A stretch of DNA of 64,000 nucleotides. Origin: Actinocatenispora sera. Lineage in GTDB: Bacteria > Actinomycetota > Actinomycetes > Mycobacteriales > Micromonosporaceae. Position 1 is the stretch's first letter, and every line of letters begins with the position of its first letter. Position numbers and translations under genes: made by a program. Positions 15,906 to 24,269 of the stretch are shown piece by piece. The notes under the pieces were generated by a model, which had not been told where the DNA came from, did no database searches, and worked only from the letters and a program-made list of their open reading frames with translations. The stretch covers positions 1,736,001 through 1,800,000 of the forward strand of contig NZ_AP023354.1 in the NCBI RefSeq assembly GCF_018324685.1, read 5' to 3'.

Positions 15906-17375
15906 GTGAGCACCGACGGCATCGATCAGGGACGGCTCGTCGACGCGCTGGCGACCACGGTGACCATCGCGCCGTCGGTACCGGATGCCTGCCAGGCGGC
16001 GGTACGGGCGCTGGCCGAGCAACTGCCCGGCACCATCGCCGTACTGCTGGACCTGCGCGGCCGGCTGCGCTGCTTCGGCGCCGCCGGGGCCTGGCAGGTG
16101 TTCGACGGGGTGCCGTCCGACGCCGGCGTGATCGGCCGGGTCTTCCGCACCGGCAAGGCCGCCGAGGTCTGCGACGTGCGCGCCGACCCCGACTACATCC
16201 CGCTCGACCCGGACGTGCGTACCGAGGTCTGCACGCCGATCGTCGGCCCGCACGGCCCACCGTTCGGCGTCGTCAACATCGAGTCGGCCGAGAGCCCACC
16301 GCTCGAGCAGGTACGCGCCGCGCTGGAGCGGACGGCGCAGGTGCTCGGCGAGCGCATCGCCGGACTCGGCGGCCTGCCCGCCGAGAGCGCCGGGCAGCAG
16401 CTGCTGCGGCACGCCGTCGAACTGTCCGCCGCCGCCGACGAGCCCGCCGTCCTGCAACGCTGCCTCGCCGCGACGCAGGACATCTCGGGGCTGTCCTCGG
16501 CGGCGATCGCCGTCGGCACCGGCAGCGACACCCGGATCCAGGCGGCGCGCGGCCCGCTCGCCGGGCTGCTGGTGATGGCCGACCGGCCGGCGCTCGCACT
16601 GCTCGCCGCCCGTACCCGCCGGCACGGCTCCACCTACAGCCTCGGCGACCCGGAAAGCCTGGACGCCCGCGGGTTCGAGTCGCTCACCGAGGCCGGCATC
16701 CGGACCATGATCGCGGTACCGATCGGCGGCCGGCACGACGACGGCGGCGTGCTGCTCGCGGTCGACCACCGCGTCGACGTACCCGAGACCGTCACCGTCA
16801 GCCTGCTCGAACTGCTCGCCGCCCAGACCCTGGTCTGCCTGGAACGCGTCCGGCTGGTCGGCCAGCTGCGGCTGCGGGCCAGCTCCGACCCGCTCACCGG
16901 CCTCGGCCACCACGGCCGCTTCACCGAACGGCTCGCCCGCGCCCAACCCGCCCGAACCGCCGTACTGGCGCTCGACGTCGACCAGTTCAAGGCGGTCAAC
17001 GACACGTACGGGCACCAGGAGGGCGACCGGCTCCTGGTCGAACTGGTCCGCGCGCTGCAGGCCACCCTGCGCGCCGAGGACGACCTGTACCGGATCGGCG
17101 GGGACGAGTTCGCCGCCGTCGTCGAGGTGACCCACGAGACCGAGGCACAGGCCGTCGCCGAACGGCTCGTCGCCGCGGCTCGTCGGGTCGGCCGTACGAT
17201 CAGCGTCGGCGTCGCCCTGCGCGAGCCCGGCGAAACCGCCGAGAACACGCTGCGGCGGGCCGACGATGCGCTCTACGCCGTCAAGCGCTCCGGCCGGGAC
17301 GGGGCCAAGCTCGCCGAGTCCGGCGCCGTGTCCCGGCCCCTGATGGTGCTGCCGCCCACGGTCACCGAACCCTAG
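15906..17375 (+). CDS. GAF-GAF-GGDEF diguanylate cyclase
   Basis: This is a 489-residue soluble diguanylate cyclase that should make c-di-GMP from two GTP. Two GAF-like sensor domains (about residues 15-150 and 165-310) precede a GGDEF domain (about 325-475). The active site reads GGDEF at about 398-402. The allosteric I-site RAED lies exactly five residues before it, so product inhibition is expected. Other conserved elements are DPLTGLGHHGRF, DVDQFKAVNDTYGH and RADDALYAVK. I chose the GTG at 15906 because it precedes the first GAF helix; earlier in-frame sequence overlaps the divergent gene. A 7-bp-stem hairpin follows. Confidence 0.88.
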   Translation: MSTDGIDQGRLVDALATTVTIAPSVPDACQAAVRALAEQLPGTIAVLLDLRGRLRCFGAAGAWQVFDGVPSDAGVIGRVFRTGKAAEVCDVRADPDYIPLDPDVRTEVCTPIVGPHGPPFGVVNIESAESPPLEQVRAALERTAQVLGERIAGLGGLPAESAGQQLLRHAVELSAAADEPAVLQRCLAATQDISGLSSAAIAVGTGSDTRIQAARGPLAGLLVMADRPALALLAARTRRHGSTYSLGDPESLDARGFESLTEAGIRTMIAVPIGGRHDDGGVLLAVDHRVDVPETVTVSLLELLAAQTLVCLERVRLVGQLRLRASSDPLTGLGHHGRFTERLARAQPARTAVLALDVDQFKAVNDTYGHQEGDRLLVELVRALQATLRAEDDLYRIGGDEFAAVVEVTHETEAQAVAERLVAAARRVGRTISVGVALREPGETAENTLRRADDALYAVKRSGRDGAKLAESGAVSRPLMVLPPTVTEP

Positions 17376-17383
17376 CCCTGTAC

Positions 17384-17405
17384 GTACCTCTATGCGCTGA
17401 GGTAC
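17384..17405 (+). terminator. hairpin after the diguanylate cyclase
   Basis: GTACCTC and GAGGTAC form a 7-bp stem with an 8-nt loop, 9 bp after the stop codon. Confidence 0.55.
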
Positions 17406-17440
17406 ACCCGAAGCGCCGGTGCCCGGCTCGCGTGCGCGCG

Positions 17441-17963
17441 ATGTAAAGCCCACCCCCGTCGGCGCTGGCGCGCTGGTGCTGGCGGTGTAAAGCCCACCTC
17501 TGTTCCTTCTTTCACCCCTCGTGGGGGGACCGTGGGGAGCGGGCTTCGCCCCTCCCCACACCCCTCCCCGTCAAGGGGCAGTCGCCCCCTTGACAATCCC
17601 CCACCGGAAAACCAGAGACGAGATCCTGACCCCGCCTGGCCCGTTTCGGAACGACGGGGTGTCGGTGCGGCCTACCCATCGCCGCCGAGCCCGCCACGAC
17701 AAACCAAACCCCCCACCCGTCTGTGGGCCGCCGGGACACGAAGCGACGCGTTGCGAGGCGGGCGTTGGCGTGATGGACATGCCGGGCCGGGCCCCGGTCT
17801 TCTTCGACGGGCACTGGGCGTCGAGGGGCATCGTCACCGGGATGGGTAAGGGGATGGCCAAGGGGAATCCCCTTGGCGGGGAAGGAGCGCGAGGAGGGGG
17901 CGAAGCCCTCTCCTCGCATTCCCCCACGCGGGGTCAAAGCGTGAACAGAGGTGGCCTTTACAC
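17441..17963. repeat. inverted pair of diverged hairpin-rich repeats (structured non-coding element)
   Basis: This 643-bp gene-free gap holds two copies of a repeat of about 110 bp in opposite orientation: left arm 17485-17594 and right arm 17857-17963. Both outer ends read GTGTAAAG(C/G)CCACCTCTGTTC going inward, and about 35 of the first 41 bases agree. Each arm has three hairpins in the same order: 17515-17526 with 17922-17933, 17532-17559 with 17889-17917, and 17570-17594 with 17857-17877. Stem pairs differ between copies by compensatory changes. A third, truncated end (ATGTAAAGCCCACC) lies at 17441, 44 bp outside the left arm. About 260 bp between the arms show no gene. Confidence 0.75.
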
Positions 17964-18018
17964 CCGCACGCCGAGCGGCGCCGCGGCAGAGCGGGCGTTG
18001 GCGCCAGAAACCCGGGGG

Positions 18019-18672
18019 TCAGCGGGGGGAGGTGGTGATGCCGGTGGCGGTGGTCCAGATGATGAGCAGGGGGAGGGCGACGATGGCCGCCTGGGCGGGG
18101 AGGGGCAGGAGGAAGGCGTAGCCCACGGCGCAGACGGTCATGGAGACGGCGACGGCAGCGCCCAGCCAGGCGACCCAGCGGGGCAGGCCCCGGCCGGCAA
18201 GCGCGACGCCGATCGCGGCCATGACACCGAGCAGCGCCATCTTCACCCCGTCGACCCGGCTGATGGTGTCGAACAGGAGGCCGGCGGTGGCGGTGTTGCC
18301 GCGGGGCGCGTCCCAGAGGGTGAGGTGCAGGCCGAGCCCGCACATGACGAGGGAGAGCAGGGCGGCGACGAGGCCGGTACCGGCGAGGGCACGGCCGGTG
18401 CGGGAGCGGGCGCGCCGCGCGACGGCGACCGCGACGATCGCGATGCCGATCGCGGGCAGCCCCTCGGTCAGCAGGTACTGGGCGGTCTGCGCGACGGTGT
18501 GGCCGGACAGGTCGGCGATCACCTGGGTACCGGTGGCGTGCGGGTCGGTGGACACCGGCGACACGGACAGCCCGGCCACCCAGGACAGGGCGAAGCCGAT
18601 GCCGGCGAGGGCGGGCACCGTGCCGAGGCTGCGATACCAGGGACGGGCGACGGGAAGGGCGCGGCTGCTCAC
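18019..18672 (-). CDS. multi-spanning membrane protein (DUF998-like)
   Basis: This 217-residue protein has about six to seven predicted membrane helices (for example ALAGIGFALSWVAGLSV, GLVAALLSLVMCGLGLHL and AAIVALPLLIIWTTATG). The arrangement resembles DUF998 membrane proteins, whose function is unknown. I chose the GTG at 18672 because AAGGAG lies just upstream; a longer ATG frame would cross the operator. It lies directly downstream of a TetR gene, with a palindromic AT-rich operator between them, so it is probably controlled by that regulator. Confidence 0.72.
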   Translation of the reverse strand: MSSRALPVARPWYRSLGTVPALAGIGFALSWVAGLSVSPVSTDPHATGTQVIADLSGHTVAQTAQYLLTEGLPAIGIAIVAVAVARRARSRTGRALAGTGLVAALLSLVMCGLGLHLTLWDAPRGNTATAGLLFDTISRVDGVKMALLGVMAAIGVALAGRGLPRWVAWLGAAVAVSMTVCAVGYAFLLPLPAQAAIVALPLLIIWTTATGITTSPR

Positions 18673-18695
18673 GAGGACTCCTTGGTTAGTGTTGA

Positions 18696-18720
18696 TAGCT
18701 TTAAAGCTAATAGCATTAGC
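18696..18720. promoter_or_regulatory. overlapping palindromes, operator of the membrane-protein gene
   Basis: TAGCTTTAAAGCTA (18696-18709) is a perfect 14-bp palindrome. It overlaps a second one, GCTAAT-AGC-ATTAGC (18706-18720). The sequence is strikingly AT-rich for this DNA and lies 24 bp upstream of the GTG at 18672, between it and the tetR stop codon. Confidence 0.6.
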
Positions 18721-18738
18721 CAAGAAGGGCAAGAGGGT

Positions 18739-19269
18739 TCAGCGGACGAGGCGGGCGGCCACCCGGCGCGCCAGGGCGGTCGCGTCGTCCGGCTGATCGG
18801 GCAGCGCACCCGCGTTGTACAGCGAGGTGAGTCCGTGCACCAGCGCCCAGCCGGCCAGGCCGGTGGTCGCGGCGTCCGCGTCGACGGTGGCGGCGCCGGA
18901 GTAGAGCAGGTCGGAGGCGCGGTTCTGGGCGGCGACGAGGTCGGGGTCGTCTCCGTGGTACAGGTCGGGGCGGAACATCACCTCGAAGTGGCCGCGGTGC
19001 CGGGTGCCGAACCGTACGTAGGCCACGCCACGCTCCAGGAAGTTCTCGCCGGCATCGGTCAACGCCTCGGCCAGTAGCCGGAAGCCGTCCGTCGCGAGCG
19101 CGGTGAGCAGGCCGGCCCGGTCACCGAAGTGGTGGGCCGGCGCGGCGTGTGAGACGCCGGCTCGTCGGGCCAGGTCGCGCAGGCTCAGGGTGGCGAGGCC
19201 GCCGGCCTCGATCGTCTCGACGGCGGCGGCGAGGATCGCCTCCCGCAACTGTCCGTGGTGGTACGCCAT
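18739..19269 (-). CDS. TetR-family regulator (WHG C-terminal type)
   Basis: This 176-residue repressor has an N-terminal HTH with SLRDLARRAGVSHAAPAHHFGDRAGLL. The C-terminal ligand domain (FGTRHRGHFEVMFRPDLYHGD, shared with WHG-type TetR proteins) follows. It is divergent from the DoxX-like gene, with two direct operator-like repeats between them, and followed by the DUF998-like gene with another palindrome. It may therefore control both sides. I chose the ATG at 19269 over one three codons earlier, because MAYHHGQL is the usual start in this family. Confidence 0.87.
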   Translation of the reverse strand: MAYHHGQLREAILAAAVETIEAGGLATLSLRDLARRAGVSHAAPAHHFGDRAGLLTALATDGFRLLAEALTDAGENFLERGVAYVRFGTRHRGHFEVMFRPDLYHGDDPDLVAAQNRASDLLYSGAATVDADAATTGLAGWALVHGLTSLYNAGALPDQPDDATALARRVAARLVR

Positions 19270-19288
19270 GCGGCCCACTCTAGCCGCG

Positions 19289-19341
19289 ATCTAGCCATTG
19301 ACAAGATGCGGTCCTCCGGGCAATCTAGCCAGTGACAAGAT
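19289..19341. promoter_or_regulatory. two direct copies of a 19-bp operator between tetR and the DoxX-like gene
   Basis: ATCTAGCCATTGACAAGAT (19289-19307) recurs at 19323-19341 with one mismatch, 34 bp apart. Each copy is an imperfect dyad (ATCT ... AGAT). The first contains TTGACA, a perfect -35 box for the plus-strand gene. The pair fits repression by the divergent TetR. Confidence 0.65.
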
Positions 19342-19355
19342 TTCAGGAGGGCCAG

Positions 19356-19907
19356 ATGACCGCCATGACCGAACGACCCACGTCCGGCACCGAGCGACCC
19401 ACGTCCGGTACCCCGCGAGCAACGTCCGGGTCCGTCGCGGCGGGGCGGCCGCCGCGCGCGCTCCGGTTCGTGCTGGGCAACATCACGCTCACCGCGCTCG
19501 TCGTCGGCGCCTTCGGTACCGCCGCGCTCGGCCTCGCCGTGCCGGCTCTCGACGGCTGGCGCACCCCGGTACGGGCGGGGCTGGCACTGCTGTTCCTCGT
19601 CGCGGCGTCCGGCCGGCTGGGCCCGCCGCGCGCCGCGCTGGTCGCGATGGTCCCGCCGCGGCTGCCCCGGCCGGCCCTGCTCGTCGGGCTGACCGGCGTA
19701 CTGGAGGCGCTCGGTGCGGTCGGTCTGCTGGTGCCGTCGACCGACCGGCTCGCCGCGGCCTGCCTCGGCCTGCTGCTGCTCGCGGTGTTCCCGGCGAACG
19801 CGCACGCCGCCCGGCGCCGTGTCGGGCTGCACACCCCGCTGCTGCCCCGAACCCTCGAGCAGCTGCTCTACCTGGCCTGCTGCGTGGCCGTGGCGATCAT
19901 CGGCTAG
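19356..19907 (+). CDS. DoxX-like membrane protein
   Basis: This 183-residue protein starts with a Thr/Pro/Ser-rich stretch containing ERPTSGTERPTSGT, a small internal repeat. Four membrane helices then follow in DoxX order (LGNITLTALVVGAFGTAAL, AGLALLFLVAASGRLGP, LLVGLTGVLEALGAVGLL and LLYLACCVAVAIIG). DoxX-like proteins are poorly understood membrane components linked to redox or thiol stress. ATG 19356 has a CAGGAGG ribosome site. It is likely repressed by the divergent TetR through the two 19-bp boxes. Confidence 0.8.
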   Translation: MTAMTERPTSGTERPTSGTPRATSGSVAAGRPPRALRFVLGNITLTALVVGAFGTAALGLAVPALDGWRTPVRAGLALLFLVAASGRLGPPRAALVAMVPPRLPRPALLVGLTGVLEALGAVGLLVPSTDRLAAACLGLLLLAVFPANAHAARRRVGLHTPLLPRTLEQLLYLACCVAVAIIG

Positions 19908-19957
19908 ATTTTGGACTCGGTTTGTTTTTGCATCGAGTCTGATTTAGGCTTCGTGGC

Positions 19958-20608
19958 ATGACCGGGCTCCGAGAGCGGAAGAAGGCGCAGACGCGCCACC
20001 GTATCACCGAGGCCGCGCTCCGGCTGTTCGCCGAGCGCGGCTTCGACGCCGTCACCATGACCGAGATCGCCGCCGCCGCCGACGTCTCCCGGGCCAGCCT
20101 GTTCGGCTACTTCCCGACCAAGGAGTCGCTGGTCGTCCAGGATGTCGGCGACGACGACCTGGCCGCGGTGGTCCGCGACCGCCCGGCCGGGCAGGACCCG
20201 GTCGCCGCGCTCCGCGGCCACTACCGGGTCGTCGCGGCCGAGGCGCCGACCGGTGCCGAGATCGAGGGCCTGCTCGCCCGCATCCGGGTGATCGTCGACA
20301 ACCCGAAGCTCGGCGCCGCGGCGCACACCCTGCGCCACCGCCAGCGCGCCGCGCTGACCGCCGCTCTCGCCCCGGCGTACGGGGAGCGGGCCGCGGAGCT
20401 GGTCGCCGGGCAGATCGCCGCGGCAGCGCTGACGATCCAGGAGGCGTACTTCCGGCGGCTGGCCGACGGCGTCGCGCCGGGCGAGGCGGCGCGGGCCCTC
20501 GCCGCCGACGTCGAGCTCGCCTTCGACCTGCTCGCCCGTGGTACCCGCGCGCTCACCGACACCGACGCCCCGGTGCCGGGCGACGGACCGATCCGAGGAG
20601 GCGCGTGA
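19958..20608 (+). CDS. TetR-family regulator
   Basis: This 216-residue repressor begins TGLRERKKAQTRHRITEAAL and has the HTH TMTEIAAAADVSRASLFGYF. The rest is helical, as expected for ligand-binding and dimerisation. Its stop codon overlaps the start of the next gene (TGATG), so the two are translated together and the regulator probably controls its own operon. The region before it (19908-19957) is AT-rich for this genome and holds the likely promoter. Confidence 0.87.
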   Translation: MTGLRERKKAQTRHRITEAALRLFAERGFDAVTMTEIAAAADVSRASLFGYFPTKESLVVQDVGDDDLAAVVRDRPAGQDPVAALRGHYRVVAAEAPTGAEIEGLLARIRVIVDNPKLGAAAHTLRHRQRAALTAALAPAYGERAAELVAGQIAAAALTIQEAYFRRLADGVAPGEAARALAADVELAFDLLARGTRALTDTDAPVPGDGPIRGGA

Positions 20609-21543
20609 TGGACGGCCGGGGGATCAACTACGACACCGGGTTCCTGCCCGGGCTGGCCAGCCGTCCCGGGTACGACCGTGACGCGGTGCGGCGCGACATG
20701 GACACGATCGTCGATCGCCTGCACTGCGACACGGTGCGCATCTCCGGCGGTGACCTGGAACGGCTCGACGTCGCGGCCGAGGCGGCGGCCGAACGCGGCC
20801 TGCGGGTCTGGTACTGCCCGTTCCCGGTCGACCTGCCGCCGGAGCGGATGACGGAGCTGTTCGTCGACGGCGCGACCCGGGCCGAACGGCTGCGCCGGCG
20901 CGGCGCCGAGGTGGTGTACCTGACCGGCTGCGAGCTGAGCCTGTTCGCCACCGGCTTCCTGCCCGGCGACACCTACCGTGACCGGCTGGCCGCGATCGCC
21001 GCCGCCGACCTCGACTGGTGGCTGTCGCTCGGCCCGGTCACCGAGCGGGTCAACGAGTTCCTGGCGGCGACCGTCGCCCGGGTCCGGGCCGTCTTCGGGG
21101 GCGCGGTCAGCTACGCCTCCGGCCCGTGGGAGGCGGTCGACTGGGCGCCGTACGACCTCGTCGGGGTCGACGCCTACCGCGCCGCGCACAACGCCGAGAG
21201 CTACCGCGAGCTGCTCCAGGAGCAGTTCCGGCACGGCAAGCCGGTGGCGGTCACCGAGTTCGGCACCTGCCCGTACCGGGGCGCCGGGGATCGCGGCGGC
21301 ACCGCCTGGCAGGTACCCGACGGCGCGGAGCGCGACGAGCAGGAACAGGTGCGGTACCTCACCGAGCTGCTGGACGTGTTCGAGGCGGCGGGCGTGCACA
21401 CCGCGCTCTGGTTCACCTTCGCCGACTTCCTGCGCACCGGCGACGCCGACCTCGGCTCGTACGGCGTGGTCGGCGTCGGCCCCGACGGGGTGCGGACCCC
21501 GCGGGCGGTGTTCGCCGCGATGGCCGACCGCTACCGGCACTGA
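20608..21543 (+). CDS. TIM-barrel glycoside-hydrolase-like protein (often named abortive infection protein)
   Basis: This 311-residue protein begins RGINYDTGFLPG. It has barrel strands such as TVRISGGDLERL, LRVWYCPFP and VVYLTGCELSLF. The segment PVAVTEFGTCPYRG places a Glu where GH-clan A enzymes carry the catalytic nucleophile, and CELSLF may carry the acid/base Glu. Relatives in Streptomyces are labelled abortive infection protein, as I recall, without clear proof. Hydrolysis of a sugar chain is the best guess from fold. It overlaps the upstream tetR by one base of TGATG, so its expression is tied to that regulator. Confidence 0.7.
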   Translation: MDGRGINYDTGFLPGLASRPGYDRDAVRRDMDTIVDRLHCDTVRISGGDLERLDVAAEAAAERGLRVWYCPFPVDLPPERMTELFVDGATRAERLRRRGAEVVYLTGCELSLFATGFLPGDTYRDRLAAIAAADLDWWLSLGPVTERVNEFLAATVARVRAVFGGAVSYASGPWEAVDWAPYDLVGVDAYRAAHNAESYRELLQEQFRHGKPVAVTEFGTCPYRGAGDRGGTAWQVPDGAERDEQEQVRYLTELLDVFEAAGVHTALWFTFADFLRTGDADLGSYGVVGVGPDGVRTPRAVFAAMADRYRH

Positions 21544-21570
21544 CCGCCGCCGGGCGCCCGCGTCAGCCTG

Positions 21571-21600
21571 GCCCGCCGGCGGCACCGACCGCCGGCGGGC
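21571..21600. terminator. hairpin between convergent genes
   Basis: A perfect 12-bp stem (GCCCGCCGGCGG and its complement) closes a 6-nt loop, 28 bp after the TIM-barrel gene and about 90 bp before the end of asd. Confidence 0.7.
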
Positions 21601-21692
21601 GCCCGCGTCAGCGAGGTCCGGCGCGACGTGGCTGCCGGGGGTCGTGCGTCAGTCTGGCTCGGCGTGACGCCGGCTGCCGGCGGGTACGTGCG

Positions 21693-22775
21693 TCAGTGTG
21701 GTTCGGCGGCGATCAGTTCGGCGATCTGGACGGTGTTGAGCGCGGCGCCCTTGCGCAGGTTGTCGCCGACCAGGAACAGGTCGAGCGCGCGCGGGTCGTC
21801 CAGCGCCCGGCGGACCCGGCCGGCCCAGGTCGGGTCGGTACCGACGGCGTCGGCCGGGGTCGGGAACTCGCCCTCGGCCGGGTCGTCCACCAGCACCACA
21901 CCCGGCGCCTGTTTGATGATCTCCTGCGCGTCGTCGGCGGAGACCTCGGCGCCGAACACCGCGTGCACCGTGACCGAGTGCCCGGTCACCACCGGGACCC
22001 GGACGCAGGTGGCGGACACCTTCAGGTCGGGCAGGCCGAGGATCTTGCGGGACTCGTTGCGCAGCTTCAGCTCCTCCGACGACCAGCCGTGGTCGCGCAG
22101 CGAACCCGCCCACGGCACCACGTTCAGCGCCAGCGGCGCCGGGAACGGGCCGAGCTCGTCGCCGACGGTGCGCCGCACGTCGCCGGCCCGGGTCCCGACG
22201 GTACGGTCCCCGGACACCTTGGTGACCTGGTCGTGCAGCGTGTCGATGCCCGACTGGCCGGCGCCGGACGCGGCCTGGTAGGTGGAGATGATCAGCTCGC
22301 GCAGCCCGTACTCCCGGTGCAGTGCACCGATCGCCACGATCATCGCCAGCGTGGTGCAGTTCGGGTTCGCGACGATGTGCTTGCCGCGGTCCCGGATCCG
22401 CTCCGGGTTCACCTCCGGTACGACCAGCGGGACGTCCGCGTCGAGCCGGAACGCGGCGGAGTTGTCCACCACCGTCACGCCGTGCTCGACCGCGATCGGT
22501 ACCCATTCGGCGGCGACGTCGTCGGGCACGTCGAACAGCGCCACGTCGACGCCGTCGAACGCCTCCGGGGCGAGTTCTCGTACCGTCAGCTGCTCGCCGC
22601 GGACCGGCAGGGTCCGGCCGGCCGACCGCGCGGAGGCGATCAGCCGGATCTCACCCCAGACGTTCTTGCGCGACGACAGCAGCTCGCACACCACCCGGCC
22701 CACCGCGCCGGTGGCGCCGACGACCGCCAGGCACGGCGCCGGCGCGGCGCCTCTCGCCGGCTCGTTCGAGGCCAC
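21693..22775 (-). CDS. asd: aspartate-semialdehyde dehydrogenase
   Basis: This 360-residue enzyme reduces aspartyl phosphate to aspartate semialdehyde with NADPH, the second step toward Lys, Met, Thr and diaminopimelate. The NADP loop is VVGATGAVGRVV, the catalytic Cys is in VANPNCTTL and the catalytic His in VTGHSVTVHAVF. Substrate contacts appear in QAASGAGQSGI. It lies 6 bp after lysC, so the two form an operon. An N-terminal extension of about 15 residues precedes the Rossmann strand. Confidence 0.95.
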   Translation of the reverse strand: MASNEPARGAAPAPCLAVVGATGAVGRVVCELLSSRKNVWGEIRLIASARSAGRTLPVRGEQLTVRELAPEAFDGVDVALFDVPDDVAAEWVPIAVEHGVTVVDNSAAFRLDADVPLVVPEVNPERIRDRGKHIVANPNCTTLAMIVAIGALHREYGLRELIISTYQAASGAGQSGIDTLHDQVTKVSGDRTVGTRAGDVRRTVGDELGPFPAPLALNVVPWAGSLRDHGWSSEELKLRNESRKILGLPDLKVSATCVRVPVVTGHSVTVHAVFGAEVSADDAQEIIKQAPGVVLVDDPAEGEFPTPADAVGTDPTWAGRVRRALDDPRALDLFLVGDNLRKGAALNTVQIAELIAAEPH

Positions 22776-22781
22776 CGCCGA

Positions 22782-24047
22782 TCACCGACCGGTACCGGCG
22801 TAGACCACCGCTTCCTCGTCGCCGCCGAGGTCGAACGCCTCGTGCAGCGCGCGGACCGCCTCGTCCAGGTCGGTGTCGCGGCACACCACGGAGACCCGGA
22901 TCTCCGAGGTGGAGATCATCTCGATGTTGACGCCGGCCTCGGACAGCGCCCGGAAGAACGTCGCGGCGACGCCCGGGTTGGACCGCATCCCGGCGCCGAC
23001 CAGCGACACCTTGCCGATGTGGTCGTCGAACAGCAGGCCCTCGAAGCCGATCTCGCCCTGCGTCTTCTGCAGCGCGGTCATCGCGGCCGCGCCGTCGGTC
23101 TTCGGCAGCGTGAACGAGATGTCGGTGCGGCCGGTGGCCTTGGTCGACACGTTCTGCACGATCATGTCGATGTTGATCTCGGCGTCGGTGACGACCTGGA
23201 AGATCTTGGCCGCCCGGCCGGGCTCGTCCGGCACCGACAGGACGGTGATCTTGGCTTCGCTGCGGTCGTGCGCGACCCCTGAGATCAGTGCCTGTTCCAC
23301 GGGAAGATCCTCCATCGAGCCGGCGACGATCGTGCCGGGCTTGGTCGAGTACGACGAGCGGACATGGATCGGCATGTTGAACCGGCGGGCGTATTCCACG
23401 GCGCGCAGGTGCAGCACCTTCGCCCCGGACGCGGCCAGCTCCAGCATCTCCTCGTACGTCACGGTATCGAGCTTGTGCGCGGTCGGCACGATGCGCGGGT
23501 CGGCGGTGAACACGCCGTCCACGTCGGTGTAGATCTCGCACTGGTCGGCGTGCATCGCGGCGGCCAGCGCCACCGCGGTGGTGTCCGAACCGCCCCGGCC
23601 GAGGGTGGTGATGTCCTTGGTGTCCTGCGCGATGCCCTGGAACCCGGCCAGGATCGCGACCGCACCCTCGTCGATCGCGCTCTGCAGCCGGCCCGGGGTC
23701 ACGTCGATGATCCGCGCCTTGCCGTGCGACGAGGTGGTGATCACGCCGGCCTGGGAACCGGTGAACGAGCGCGCCTCGTACCCGAGGTTGTGGATCGCCA
23801 TCGCGAGCAGCGCCATCGAGATGCGCTCGCCGGAGGTGAGCAGCATGTCCAGCTCGCGGCCGGGCGGCAGCGGGGACACCTGGTGGGCCAGGTCGAGGAG
23901 GTCGTCGGTGGTGTCGCCCATCGCGGAGACCACGACCGCCACGTCGTCGCCGGCTTTGCGGGCCGAGACGATGCGCTCGGCTACCCGCTTGATCCGCTCC
24001 GCGTCGGCGACCGATGAGCCGCCGTACTTCTGGACGACGAGTGTCAC
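22782..24047 (-). CDS. lysC: aspartate kinase
   Basis: This 421-residue enzyme phosphorylates aspartate, the first committed step of the aspartate pathway. The kinase domain has [15 protein letters not shown] and [15 protein letters not shown], and two ACT domains follow from about residue 265. Actinobacterial lysC often encodes a shorter beta subunit from an internal start. An ATG here at 23315, reading [15 protein letters not shown], lies exactly where the beta start is in Corynebacterium. I chose the GTG at 24047 because AAGGGG precedes it and family alignments begin there. asd follows. Confidence 0.95.
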   Translation of the reverse strand: MTLVVQKYGGSSVADAERIKRVAERIVSARKAGDDVAVVVSAMGDTTDDLLDLAHQVSPLPPGRELDMLLTSGERISMALLAMAIHNLGYEARSFTGSQAGVITTSSHGKARIIDVTPGRLQSAIDEGAVAILAGFQGIAQDTKDITTLGRGGSDTTAVALAAAMHADQCEIYTDVDGVFTADPRIVPTAHKLDTVTYEEMLELAASGAKVLHLRAVEYARRFNMPIHVRSSYSTKPGTIVAGSMEDLPVEQALISGVAHDRSEAKITVLSVPDEPGRAAKIFQVVTDAEINIDMIVQNVSTKATGRTDISFTLPKTDGAAAMTALQKTQGEIGFEGLLFDDHIGKVSLVGAGMRSNPGVAATFFRALSEAGVNIEMISTSEIRVSVVCRDTDLDEAVRALHEAFDLGGDEEAVVYAGTGR

Positions 24048-24269
24048 ACCTACCCCTTCTGCGAGGGTGCCCGGATGGCCCTCAGGTCGATCTGGCGCTG
24101 CCAGGGTACCGGCCGGGCAGGTTGCGGCCACCCCACGTCCCAGCATGCGATGAATCGCTCACACGCGGTACGGCCGGTGCAGGTTCCGGAATTCCGTGCT
24201 CCGGGTGACCGGGGACGCGCCCTGCGTGGCCTCCCCAAGATCCGTGCGCCGGCCACCCACAATGACCGG

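Noticed and set aside
17485-17963. Insertion sequence
   Set aside because: No transposase frame lies between the arms and no target duplication is seen. It is better viewed as a structured repeat pair.
17521-19077. Plus-strand frame through the repeat region and the membrane gene
   Set aside because: It is Gly/Asp/Gln-rich, lacks a ribosome site and is antisense to the DUF998-like and TetR genes.
21544-21692. Tandem repeat before the end of asd
   Set aside because: Recurring GCGTCAG words are short and loosely spaced, and the only solid feature is the 12-bp hairpin.
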